The notes below the pieces were generated by a model. That model saw only the letters and a program-made list of their open reading frames with translations, did no database searches and was not told where the DNA came from. Both the position numbers and the translations under genes were made by a program. A DNA stretch of 64,000 nucleotides from an uncultured Sphingobacteriaceae bacterium (GTDB lineage Bacteria > Bacteroidota > Bacteroidia > Sphingobacteriales > Sphingobacteriaceae), in NCBI GenBank assembly GCA_946480915.1, contig CAMLLO010000019.1, positions 1-64,000 of the forward strand, read 5' to 3'. The first letter of the stretch is position 1, and each line of letters opens with the position of its first letter. This document shows positions 21,081 to 28,649 of the stretch, in pieces.

Positions 21081-21515
21081 ATGGAAACACCCGTACCCGA
21101 CATTCAAACATTCATCTTTTTTGCAGGCCTGGCTCAGATTGCATTGGTTCTGGGAAGTCTGGCAATTCCCAGAATCCTAAATTGGAAGAGGGAATTAATG
21201 AAAGTTCAGACATTAATCAAACAGATGTTCTGGACCTATGCAGCCTACATTCTTTTCATAAACTTAAGCTTTGGCTTGCTCTCAGTTTTCGCATACAAAG
21301 ACTTAACCAACGGCTCGTTACTCGCTAGCGCGATATGCGGCTTTATCGCAATCTATTGGATTTCAAGAATATTAATCCAGTTCTTTTATTTCGATCGGAG
21401 GAGCTTCCCAACGGGTCTATGGAACAGACTTGCTGAAATGATATTGCTTGCCCTGTTTCTTTTCCTAAGTATTGTTTACGGTATGGCCTTTTATTACAAC
21501 TATCAACAACTCTAA
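21081..21515 (+). CDS. Four-helix integral membrane protein, unknown
   Basis: The 144-residue protein has four hydrophobic segments (FIFFAGLAQIALVLGSLAIP, YAAYILFINLSFGLLSVFA, LLASAICGFIAIYWISRILI, MILLALFLFLSIVYGMAFYY) and no recognisable motif. It starts 4 bases after the epimerase stop and stops 2 bases before the MBOAT gene, so it is translated as part of the operon. It may be an accessory subunit of the acyltransferase. Confidence 0.75.
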   Translation: METPVPDIQTFIFFAGLAQIALVLGSLAIPRILNWKRELMKVQTLIKQMFWTYAAYILFINLSFGLLSVFAYKDLTNGSLLASAICGFIAIYWISRILIQFFYFDRRSFPTGLWNRLAEMILLALFLFLSIVYGMAFYYNYQQL

Positions 21516-21517
21516 GG

Positions 21518-22534
21518 ATGAATCCATTACTATTGCACCTGGCTTACTTCATACTACTAAATCTTTCAATTATTCTTATCGGTTATTGGTTGGTTCGTAA
21601 AACTATGATATGGCAAAGCTGGAGTTTGTTAGCGTTAAGTGTCCTTATAATTCATATCATTTTTGCGAATGAGCATTCAATAATACGGATGCTTGCTTTG
21701 ATCGCCACAACCTTTACTGCAATGAAAGTAATCGCGGCAGCAGAAAGCTATAGGGGTAAATCATTTCGCCTTACTTTGGTGCAATGGACTGCATTTAGCA
21801 TTGGGTGGGCAGGTATGCGTGCACAACCTTTTGAAACACTTAGCAGCAGACCATTGCCGGATGCCTGGCCGAAAATAAAATTTGGAATTAGCAGGATGTT
21901 GGCTGGTTTTGTACTAATTATTTTGGTCCATCTACTGGTGACCTTACCCATCAACGGCGATGTTCTTTATATCATCATAACTACCATTCTATTGGTGGCA
22001 TTCAGTTTAATTCTACATTTCGGACTGCTAAGTATCAGTGCTGGTATGTGGCGCCTTTCCGGCGTCGGTACTTATTATTTATTCAAAGCTCCAGCAAAAG
22101 CAAAAAGCCTAAATGAATTTTGGAGCAAACGCTGGAACCTTGCTTTCAGTGAGATGACTTCAATCGCCATATTCAGACCTTTAAAAGATAAAACGGCAGG
22201 TGCTGCAGGCTTAATGATCGCTTTTATATTTTCAGGCTTGCTCCATGAACTGGCACTAAGCCTCCCTGTGAACAGCGGGTATGGGCTACCCCTTTTGTAC
22301 TTTATTATTCAAGGCACCATCGTCCTAGTAGAGAAGGTGCTACTTAGTCAGAAAGTCTGGTTTTTACAGAACAGTATCCTGGCCCGGGCATGGGTATTCT
22401 TTTGGTTAGTGATACCAATGCCTTTGCTTTTTCATAATGAATTCATAAAACAGATAGTATGGCCTATAGCAGGCTTAAATCCCATTTTTTATGCCAACAT
22501 TCATCCTACGTACCCAAATAAATGCTCCTATTGA
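21518..22534 (+). CDS. Wax-synthase-like membrane O-acyltransferase (MBOAT superfamily)
   Basis: The 338-residue protein has about eight or nine hydrophobic helices. The decisive region is NEFWSKRWNLAFSEM (the 'FW..RWN' motif of the wax synthase domain) followed by SGLLHELALSLPV, with the conserved catalytic His (HE). This is the arrangement of plant-type wax synthases and DGAT-related MBOAT enzymes, which esterify an alcohol or sterol with an acyl-CoA/ACP. The bacterial substrate is unknown. The 3' end overlaps the SRPBCC gene by 44 bases, indicating translational coupling. Confidence 0.8.
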   Translation: MNPLLLHLAYFILLNLSIILIGYWLVRKTMIWQSWSLLALSVLIIHIIFANEHSIIRMLALIATTFTAMKVIAAAESYRGKSFRLTLVQWTAFSIGWAGMRAQPFETLSSRPLPDAWPKIKFGISRMLAGFVLIILVHLLVTLPINGDVLYIIITTILLVAFSLILHFGLLSISAGMWRLSGVGTYYLFKAPAKAKSLNEFWSKRWNLAFSEMTSIAIFRPLKDKTAGAAGLMIAFIFSGLLHELALSLPVNSGYGLPLLYFIIQGTIVLVEKVLLSQKVWFLQNSILARAWVFFWLVIPMPLLFHNEFIKQIVWPIAGLNPIFYANIHPTYPNKCSY

Positions 22535-22946
22535 ACGCTGCTTCGATCTTGCACGAAGCATTGACCTTCACCTGGACACAATGAAACACACCGGCGAAAG
22601 AGCAATCGCTGGAGTTACAAGCGGTCTCATCGGACTTAATGAAACGGTAACCTGGAAAGCAAAGCATTTCGGTGTAATGATGAAGTTGACGAGTAAGATA
22701 ACCGAATGCAGCGTTCCTGAAATCTTTGCCGACGAAATGCTTGCCGGTCCCTTCAAGATGATGAAACACAGGCATGTATTTGAACAAAAGGATGGGTATA
22801 CTCTAATGACAGATGAATTTGTTTACGAATCACCTTTAGGCATACTCGGCAAGCTTGCAGATGCGCTCTTCCTTAGAAATTATATGCAGAACCTAATCGA
22901 ACACCGCAACCGGGTTATCAAGCAGAAAGCAGAATCAACAACCTAA
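22491..22946 (+). CDS. SRPBCC-superfamily (START-like) ligand-binding protein
   Basis: The 151-residue cytosolic protein has the beta-alpha(2)-beta(7) pattern: N-terminal strand TFILRTQINAPIERCFDLA, the long turn MKHTGERAIAGVTSGLIGLNETVTWKAKHFG, the strand pair HRHVFEQKDGYTLMTDEFVYESP and a C-terminal helix (LRNYMQNLIEHRNRVIKQK). Such helix-grip folds carry hydrophobic ligands such as lipids and polyketides. Overlap with the acyltransferase gene suggests it handles the same substrate or product. Confidence 0.82.
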   Translation: MPTFILRTQINAPIERCFDLARSIDLHLDTMKHTGERAIAGVTSGLIGLNETVTWKAKHFGVMMKLTSKITECSVPEIFADEMLAGPFKMMKHRHVFEQKDGYTLMTDEFVYESPLGILGKLADALFLRNYMQNLIEHRNRVIKQKAESTT

Positions 22947-22955
22947 ATAGTTTAC

Positions 22956-23453
22956 ATGAAAACCCAGGAACAACTATTAAGAGGAAAAATTAAACGATCG
23001 ATAATCTTCTTTATCGTGGCCCTTATCCTGAGTGGAATTACCGCGTTTCCCATAGAAAGTCAGCTGGCTATCGCGATGAATTACCTGGATGTCTTTCCCT
23101 TGACCATTCAAGATTGGCTCAGTACCATTTATCGCGCAGTTAAAACAACAAATGATAAATTTCCATATCTCGCTTATGGAACAGATTGGCTGGCCTTTGC
23201 ACATATCGTAATTGCGACAGCATTTATTGGCCCTCTGCGAGATCCGGTGAGAAATATTTGGGTAATACAATTTGGTATGATCGCCTGCATAATGGTATTT
23301 CCATTGGCTCTCATCGCCGGGCCGATAAGAAAAATCCCTTTCTTCTGGCAACTGATAGATTGTTCTTTTGGACTAATCGGTATAGTTCCACTGTATATAT
23401 GCTACAGAAACATCAAAAAATTAGAATATCTAAAACCTAATAACTGTGCGTAA
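22956..23453 (+). CDS. Integral membrane protein, unknown
   Basis: The 165-residue protein has hydrophobic segments at about 15-35 (SIIFFIVALILSGITAF), 80-95 (WLAFAHIVIATAFIGPL), 105-125 (VIQFGMIACIMVFPLALIAG) and 132-152 (LIDCSFGLIGIVPLYICY). A soluble loop lies between the first two. No family recognised. It starts nine bases past the SRPBCC stop and is the last gene of the operon, followed by the convergent TolC gene. Confidence 0.72.
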   Translation: MKTQEQLLRGKIKRSIIFFIVALILSGITAFPIESQLAIAMNYLDVFPLTIQDWLSTIYRAVKTTNDKFPYLAYGTDWLAFAHIVIATAFIGPLRDPVRNIWVIQFGMIACIMVFPLALIAGPIRKIPFFWQLIDCSFGLIGIVPLYICYRNIKKLEYLKPNNCA

Positions 23454-23501
23454 AATCAAACGGATTCGTATGCCGAAAAGAAATGCAACTCTTTCTGCAA
23501 A

Positions 23502-24932
23502 CTATAGACTGAGCTCACCTTTATAATAATCCAAAATTTTAGCTCTAAGTAGCAAATCATATTTAGCATTTATAAGATTGATGCTGGCTCTGTCTAAGTT
23601 ATTTTTTGCAATGGTATAATCGACCGCGGTGCCAACGCCCGCATTAAAACGAATTTCGGCCGATTTAAATGATTCTTTAAAAGCAACAACCTGTTTATTT
23701 AAAGCTTGTAGCCTCTCGTCCGCAGCCGTTTTATTGATCCAGGCCAGATCAACAGCCTGTTTTAGTTGAAGTTTAGTGGTTTCTTCTACCAGTTCAGCAT
23801 TATTCAATTCAATCTTTGCAAGAGCAATTCTGTTACGTGTTCTATCAGAATTAAAGATTGGAATACGCAAACTCAAATTATATGATGAGCTATAATTATT
23901 CCTCAGCTGGTTGCTATAAGCAATTTTCGATCTCTCAAAAACATCCTGCGGCGCCACTACAGGAAGTTTTGTTCCGCTTAATTCTACATAATCGCCTGTA
24001 GGTAAATTTTGAGTTGAAATTAGTTTACTGCCGGTAGCAGCTGAAGAATAATTACTAAACAGATTACTATTCAAACTCAATTGAGGAGAACTTAAGCCCT
24101 TAGCAACTTTAATGCCCTGTACTGCGCTTTTTCTCCTCAAAGCAGCTCCTTTAATGGATGCTAATTGTTCTAAAGCAAGAGAATAGATATCTTCGGGAGA
24201 ATCCGTAGGTTTTTTAGAAAACTCATCACCCTGCATACGATCAACATTAAATTCCCTGGTATAAGCCACATTCATCAGTTCGGCCAAAGCGATTTTGGAA
24301 CTGTTTAAACTATTGCGGCTATTAATCAGCGATAATTCATCATTAGCCAACTGACCCTTCAGGTCTGATAATTGTGCCGGCGCAATTGCACCTTCTTTAT
24401 ACAGTATTTGTAGTCTGTCTATCTGTTTGCGAGTGACTTCATTTTGCAAGAGCGCTTGATTAACCTGATCCTCATTATTCAGAATTTGAAAGTAAGTGAT
24501 TATAACTTTCAGAGTGAGATTATCCTTTGCTTGTTGCTGCTCCATTATACTCGCCTGATACTCGTAAGAGCTCTGCTTGATCTGATTTCGGACAATCAAT
24601 CCGCTAAAAAGCGTCACTCCGCCATTGAGACCATAATTTGCATAGCTAACATTTTCGTTCACATACCCATTTGTAAACGGGTCGATACTTCGTCCCTGAT
24701 TCAGCCCGTGGTTTATATTTGCAGAAACATTGGGAAATACATTAGACTTTGCTTGTTTTAACGCTACCCCTGCGCTAAGCGATTGGAATTCGCTCTGCTT
24801 AACCTGTAAGTTATTTGCCTGAGCTATTTCAATACTCTGTTTTAAGCTATAGGAGTTCTGACCTTGTTGCTGGGCAGTACCAGCACTGCCAAGACAGATC
24901 AAAAGCAAAAAAGTGGACAGCAATGTTTTCAT
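23502..24932 (-). CDS. TolC-family outer membrane efflux protein
   Basis: The 476-residue protein has a signal peptide (LLSTFLLLICLGSAGTAQQ) and two TolC repeats of long helices with outer-membrane strands. Typical words are YSLKQSIEIAQANNLQVKQSEF at the start, and RFNAGVGTAVDYTIAKNNLDRASINLINAKYDLLLRAKILDYYKGEL at the end. Trimers of this fold form the exit channel for ABC or RND pumps. It is downstream of, and nearly abuts, the ATPase gene at 24935-25624. It is the only TolC in the window, so it may serve all the permeases upstream. Confidence 0.88.
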   Translation of the reverse strand: MKTLLSTFLLLICLGSAGTAQQQGQNSYSLKQSIEIAQANNLQVKQSEFQSLSAGVALKQAKSNVFPNVSANINHGLNQGRSIDPFTNGYVNENVSYANYGLNGGVTLFSGLIVRNQIKQSSYEYQASIMEQQQAKDNLTLKVIITYFQILNNEDQVNQALLQNEVTRKQIDRLQILYKEGAIAPAQLSDLKGQLANDELSLINSRNSLNSSKIALAELMNVAYTREFNVDRMQGDEFSKKPTDSPEDIYSLALEQLASIKGAALRRKSAVQGIKVAKGLSSPQLSLNSNLFSNYSSAATGSKLISTQNLPTGDYVELSGTKLPVVAPQDVFERSKIAYSNQLRNNYSSSYNLSLRIPIFNSDRTRNRIALAKIELNNAELVEETTKLQLKQAVDLAWINKTAADERLQALNKQVVAFKESFKSAEIRFNAGVGTAVDYTIAKNNLDRASINLINAKYDLLLRAKILDYYKGELSL

Positions 24933-24934
24933 AT

Positions 24935-25624
24935 CTAGCTTAGAGGCACATCAGCGATCGAAGTAATTTGCCCGTCTAAAAGATTAATAATTCTTGAACC
25001 ATGTTCCGCATTCTTTTCTGAATGAGTTACCTGTACAATTGTTACGCCATCTCTATTGAGTTCGCTGAACACCTTCATGATTTCTTCTCCCTGCTTCGAG
25101 TTTAGATTACCGGTGGGTTCGTCAGCTAAAATCAGACGAGGATTGGCTATTAAAGCTCTTGCTATTCCCACCAGTTGCTGCTGACCTCCAGATAATTGTG
25201 CGGGAAATAAATCTTTTTTACCCACTATCTGAAAGCGATCTAACATGTCGGCCACTCTGGCTTTTCTTTCTGATGAGGGTACATCAAGATAAAGCAAAGG
25301 TGTTTCGATGTTTTCATAAACAGTTAAGTCGTCTATAAGATGATAGGCCTGAAAAACAAAGCCCAAATTCTTTTTCATCAAAGCCGCACGTTGCTTTTCT
25401 TTCATTTGATGGACGGCTTCGCTTTCAAAAAAGTATTCGCCTTCGCTGGCTTGTTCTAATGTTCCTAGGATATGAAGTAGGGTCGATTTTCCGCTTCCGG
25501 AGGGGCCCATGATGGAGATGAACTCACCTTGTTTTACTTCAAGATTGATGTCTTTTAAGATGAATGTTCGTTTGCTGCCCTGGTTTACCCAGTGGAAGAT
25601 GTGATTAAGTTGAATTAGGTTCAT
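24935..25624 (-). CDS. ABC transporter ATPase, MacB/LolD type (variant signature)
   Basis: The 229-residue nucleotide-binding domain has Walker A GPSGSGKST, Q-loop FVFQAYHLI, Walker B LILADEPTGNLNSKQG, and switch His in VTHSEKNA. The C-loop reads LSGGQQQLVGIARA, where nearly all relatives (including the second ATPase here) have LSGGQQQRVAVARA. The Arg-to-Leu and Ala-to-Gly changes lie beside the ATP-sandwich face. It is the closest ATPase downstream of the leftward permease array, but a 595-base gap separates it from the last permease. It is co-transcribed with tolC. Confidence 0.85.
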   Translation of the reverse strand: MNLIQLNHIFHWVNQGSKRTFILKDINLEVKQGEFISIMGPSGSGKSTLLHILGTLEQASEGEYFFESEAVHQMKEKQRAALMKKNLGFVFQAYHLIDDLTVYENIETPLLYLDVPSSERKARVADMLDRFQIVGKKDLFPAQLSGGQQQLVGIARALIANPRLILADEPTGNLNSKQGEEIMKVFSELNRDGVTIVQVTHSEKNAEHGSRIINLLDGQITSIADVPLS

Positions 25625-25851
25625 TTTAATTTTAATAAGAGTTTATTTCTGCTCGCTACTAATAATATTAATACAATTGATGCCAAAAACGTAATACATT
25701 GTCGTATAGCTTATTATTATCATAGAGGGTAAAAATACTGTTCGTTTCCGTACACCTGTAGTCCGGTGTTATTACATACAAGGGTTAATTCCGTTCTTAA
25801 ACCTAACAAACATACGCTGAAAGCTTGCTGACCGTATCAGTTTTTCAGCTC

Positions 25852-25901
25852 ATTGCGGTACTTTGCCGACATTTGCGAGAGTTTGCCGAAGATTGCGAAA
25901 T
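25852..25901. repeat. Five 10-bp phased repeats (WTTGCSG-like units)
   Basis: Units begin at 25852, 25862, 25872, 25882 and 25892, each starting ATTGC or TTTGC, with a strict 10-base period. This puts every copy on the same face of the helix. It lies upstream of the ATPase-tolC pair and next to the inverted repeat at 25912-25999. Confidence 0.6.
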
Positions 25902-25911
25902 TATAGGTACT

Positions 25912-25999
25912 TTCTTCGGGACTTGTTCGGAAAAAGAGGGGGGCTTGTTCGGAAATTTCCGAAGCTGTCCCGAAGCAGTCTCGAACAAGTCCCGAAGAA
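25912..25999. repeat. Nested inverted repeats in the 25625-26219 gap
   Basis: Outer arms of 18 bases are perfect (TTCTTCGGGACTTGTTCG at 25912-25929, complement at 25982-25999). Between them lies a perfect 16-base palindrome, TTCGGAAATTTCCGAA (25948-25963), and a second CTTGTTCGG direct copy. A further 14-base palindrome is at 26055-26068. Folded as RNA this makes a cruciform-like structure. It could be a mobile repeat or a regulatory site; no coding sequence is seen in the gap. Confidence 0.65.
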
Positions 26000-26219
26000 G
26001 GGCCCTTGTAAAAACTTTGTCATATACGGAAAAACAAGCTCGACAAGCTCGTCAGGATTTGCAAATCCCTGCGTCTCTAAATTTGGATTTTCAAACCTAA
26101 AAGACCAGATATTATTAAAGTTTAACGTATAACAGATTGGAAACCTGTCGTTATTGAAGGTCAGGATTGCAAATCAGACCAGCAAAATCCTTACAGGATT
26201 GCTACAGCAAATGGGTCAA

Positions 26220-28634
26220 CTACTCACTTTTTAAACTTTTTACTGGATTAGACCTGGCGACTCTTAACGCCTGGGAGCTGATTGTAACGAGAGCTATGAT
26301 AAGCGCCAAGATACCCCCGGTTGCAAATATCCACCATCGGATTTCAACCCTGTAAGCAAAATCCTGAAGCCACTGGTGCATTAACCACCATCCTATAGGA
26401 AAAGCAAGAACTATGGCTAGACTGATAAGCTTCAAAAAATCTTTTGTTAAAATATAAACGATATTGCGGACACCAGCACCTAATACTTTGCGGATGCTCA
26501 TTTCCTTACTGCGCTGGTGGGCGGTATAGGTAATTAAACCCAATAAGCCCAGGCATGCTATTGAAATTGCGAAGAAAGCGAAAACAAGGAATAGTTTACT
26601 GACGTGCTGTTCAGAGATGTATAGGCTGTTATAATCATCATCCATAAAGGAATACATAAACGGTTGGCCAGCCATTTTATCGATGGAGTAATAATTACCT
26701 TTAATTTTTTCGATAAGTTCAGGCAAATTTTTGCCTGACACCCGAAATGCAATACTACCTGTCTCGTGAGAGAGCCTTAGGATAAGTGGTTCTATCTTAC
26801 TGTGAAGCGAACCGGCATTAAAATCCCTCATCACGCCTATAATTTTAAGCTTTTCCTGATTTCCATACAAATACTTATTTAAGGGGTCTTTGAATTGCAG
26901 CAGTTTCTCTGCTGTTTCATTTATGATAATTGAAGATGAATCACTGGCAATTTGTGCTGAAAAATTTCGTCCCTTAAGCATCTTCATTCCCAGAGTGGGG
27001 ATATAATCCGCATCCACAAACCAGTTCACTAAACCCATTGCCACATCATCGCCCATTGCAGCGTTTTTTGAAAACAAGAATTTATCATTATTGATGTTAG
27101 TCGGCAAAAATCTGGTCATGGTGGCCGCCTCAACACCGGGTAACTGAAGCACCCTGTCTCTGAATGCTTTGGCATATTTTCCAAGTGGATATGTGTTGTG
27201 AATGATTAATATTTGTTCCCTGTTATAGCCCAGCTTTTTATTCTGCAAAAAGTTTAACTGCCGGAATACTATCAGGGTGCTTATTATCAAAACGATGGCT
27301 GCTGTAAATTGAAAGACAACCAGAAAATTTCGTAATGTGCTCCTTCTTAGCCCCAAAGCTAATTTCCCTTTTAATACACGCATCGGCCGAAATGAGGACA
27401 GGAATAGTGCAGGGTATATTCCGGCCATTATCCCAATAAACATTCCCGAGAGTATTAAGAATGATAAAACCAGTGGACTATATATCACTTTTAATGTTAT
27501 TTCTTTGCCAGAAAGCTGGTTAAAAAAAGGCAATAAAAAAGCCGCGATAAACAGTGCCAAAACCAATGCGATAAAACATGTGATCACTGATTCTATTAGA
27601 AACTGATATATCAGGAGGAACCTTTGTGACCCTAATACTTTACGAATGCCTATTTCTTTTGCCCGCCCTGCGGAATGTGCAGTTGAAAGGTTTACAAAAT
27701 TAACACAGGCAATAAACACAATTGAAAAAGCTATTACAACAAACAGGTAGATATATTGAATATTTCCCGAGGCTTCTTTTTCATCGGTCACATTGGAGTG
27801 CAAATGAATATCGGTTAATGGAATAGAAGCATAGTTAATGAACTCACCTTTTTTTGCAAGATCTGAGATGGTGAATTTTGTAACCTCTGTCAGTTGAGGT
27901 TCTATATATTTCTTTGTAAGATCATTCAGATAGTTATCGATAGTAAGGGCAGTTGTACCAGGTTTAACCAGGATATAGGTGACAAAACCGTTTGAAAGCC
28001 ACCACTTACCCCTGCTGTCTCTCACCTCAGACATGGGCCGAATGAAATTGTAATGCACATGCGATTGTGCAGGCATGTCTCGGATTACGCCTGTTACGAT
28101 ATAAGTATCATGTTCATTAATGGTGAGTGTTTTACCGATAACATTGGTGCTGTTAAAGTATTTTTTTGCCATCCTCTCTGCCATTACGATGGAGCCGGGC
28201 CGCTTTAAAGCTTCCCTGGGGTTGCCCGAAACCATGGGAAGTGTGAACACATCAAACAGGGTAGAATCTGCAAAAACGGCGTTCGGTTCTATAAAAGTTT
28301 CAGATCCTTTTTTTACAGATAATTTACTCCCGCCATTATCTTCAAGTATCCTCACAAATTTTTCAATTTTAGGATATTCTTCAACTAACGCTGGCCCCAT
28401 AGCGGCCGGAACTGTTCTTACATGAAGTTCATTGCCGATTTTGGCGTGAAACTCAAGCCGGAATATCCGTTCTGCCCGCTCGTTGTACTTGTCGTAGCTT
28501 AACTCATCTATTACATAGAAAGCAATCAGCATGCAAACAGCCAATCCCAAGGCTAAACCAATAATATTTAGGAGGGAAACACTTTTGTTTTTCCAGAGAT
28601 ACCTGAATGCGGTTTTGAAGTAGTTTTTTAGCAT
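26220..28634 (-). CDS. MacB/FtsX-type ABC permease (array member 8, last)
   Basis: The 804-residue protein follows the Bacteroidetes double-module plan: N-terminal helix (about 20-42), first periplasmic core domain (about 60-285), three helices (about 290-410), connecting helix (about 435-455), second periplasmic domain, and three C-terminal helices. The coupling motifs that contact the ATPase are RAKEIGIRKVLGS (about 324-336) and RSKEMSIRKVLGAG. It ends in VKSLKSE, the family tail. MacB-like permeases do not conduct substrate through the membrane but drive periplasmic conformational work (mechanotransmission). The array order puts it at the distal end of the leftward run, 15 bases from its upstream paralogue. 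Confidence 0.88.
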   Translation of the reverse strand: MLKNYFKTAFRYLWKNKSVSLLNIIGLALGLAVCMLIAFYVIDELSYDKYNERAERIFRLEFHAKIGNELHVRTVPAAMGPALVEEYPKIEKFVRILEDNGGSKLSVKKGSETFIEPNAVFADSTLFDVFTLPMVSGNPREALKRPGSIVMAERMAKKYFNSTNVIGKTLTINEHDTYIVTGVIRDMPAQSHVHYNFIRPMSEVRDSRGKWWLSNGFVTYILVKPGTTALTIDNYLNDLTKKYIEPQLTEVTKFTISDLAKKGEFINYASIPLTDIHLHSNVTDEKEASGNIQYIYLFVVIAFSIVFIACVNFVNLSTAHSAGRAKEIGIRKVLGSQRFLLIYQFLIESVITCFIALVLALFIAAFLLPFFNQLSGKEITLKVIYSPLVLSFLILSGMFIGIMAGIYPALFLSSFRPMRVLKGKLALGLRRSTLRNFLVVFQFTAAIVLIISTLIVFRQLNFLQNKKLGYNREQILIIHNTYPLGKYAKAFRDRVLQLPGVEAATMTRFLPTNINNDKFLFSKNAAMGDDVAMGLVNWFVDADYIPTLGMKMLKGRNFSAQIASDSSSIIINETAEKLLQFKDPLNKYLYGNQEKLKIIGVMRDFNAGSLHSKIEPLILRLSHETGSIAFRVSGKNLPELIEKIKGNYYSIDKMAGQPFMYSFMDDDYNSLYISEQHVSKLFLVFAFFAISIACLGLLGLITYTAHQRSKEMSIRKVLGAGVRNIVYILTKDFLKLISLAIVLAFPIGWWLMHQWLQDFAYRVEIRWWIFATGGILALIIALVTISSQALRVARSNPVKSLKSE

Positions 28635-28649
28635 TTCATACGAAATTTA

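Noticed and set aside
25825..26132. Two overlapping plus-strand ORFs in the palindrome-rich gap
   Set aside because: Their sequence derives from the nested inverted and phased repeats and has no family features.
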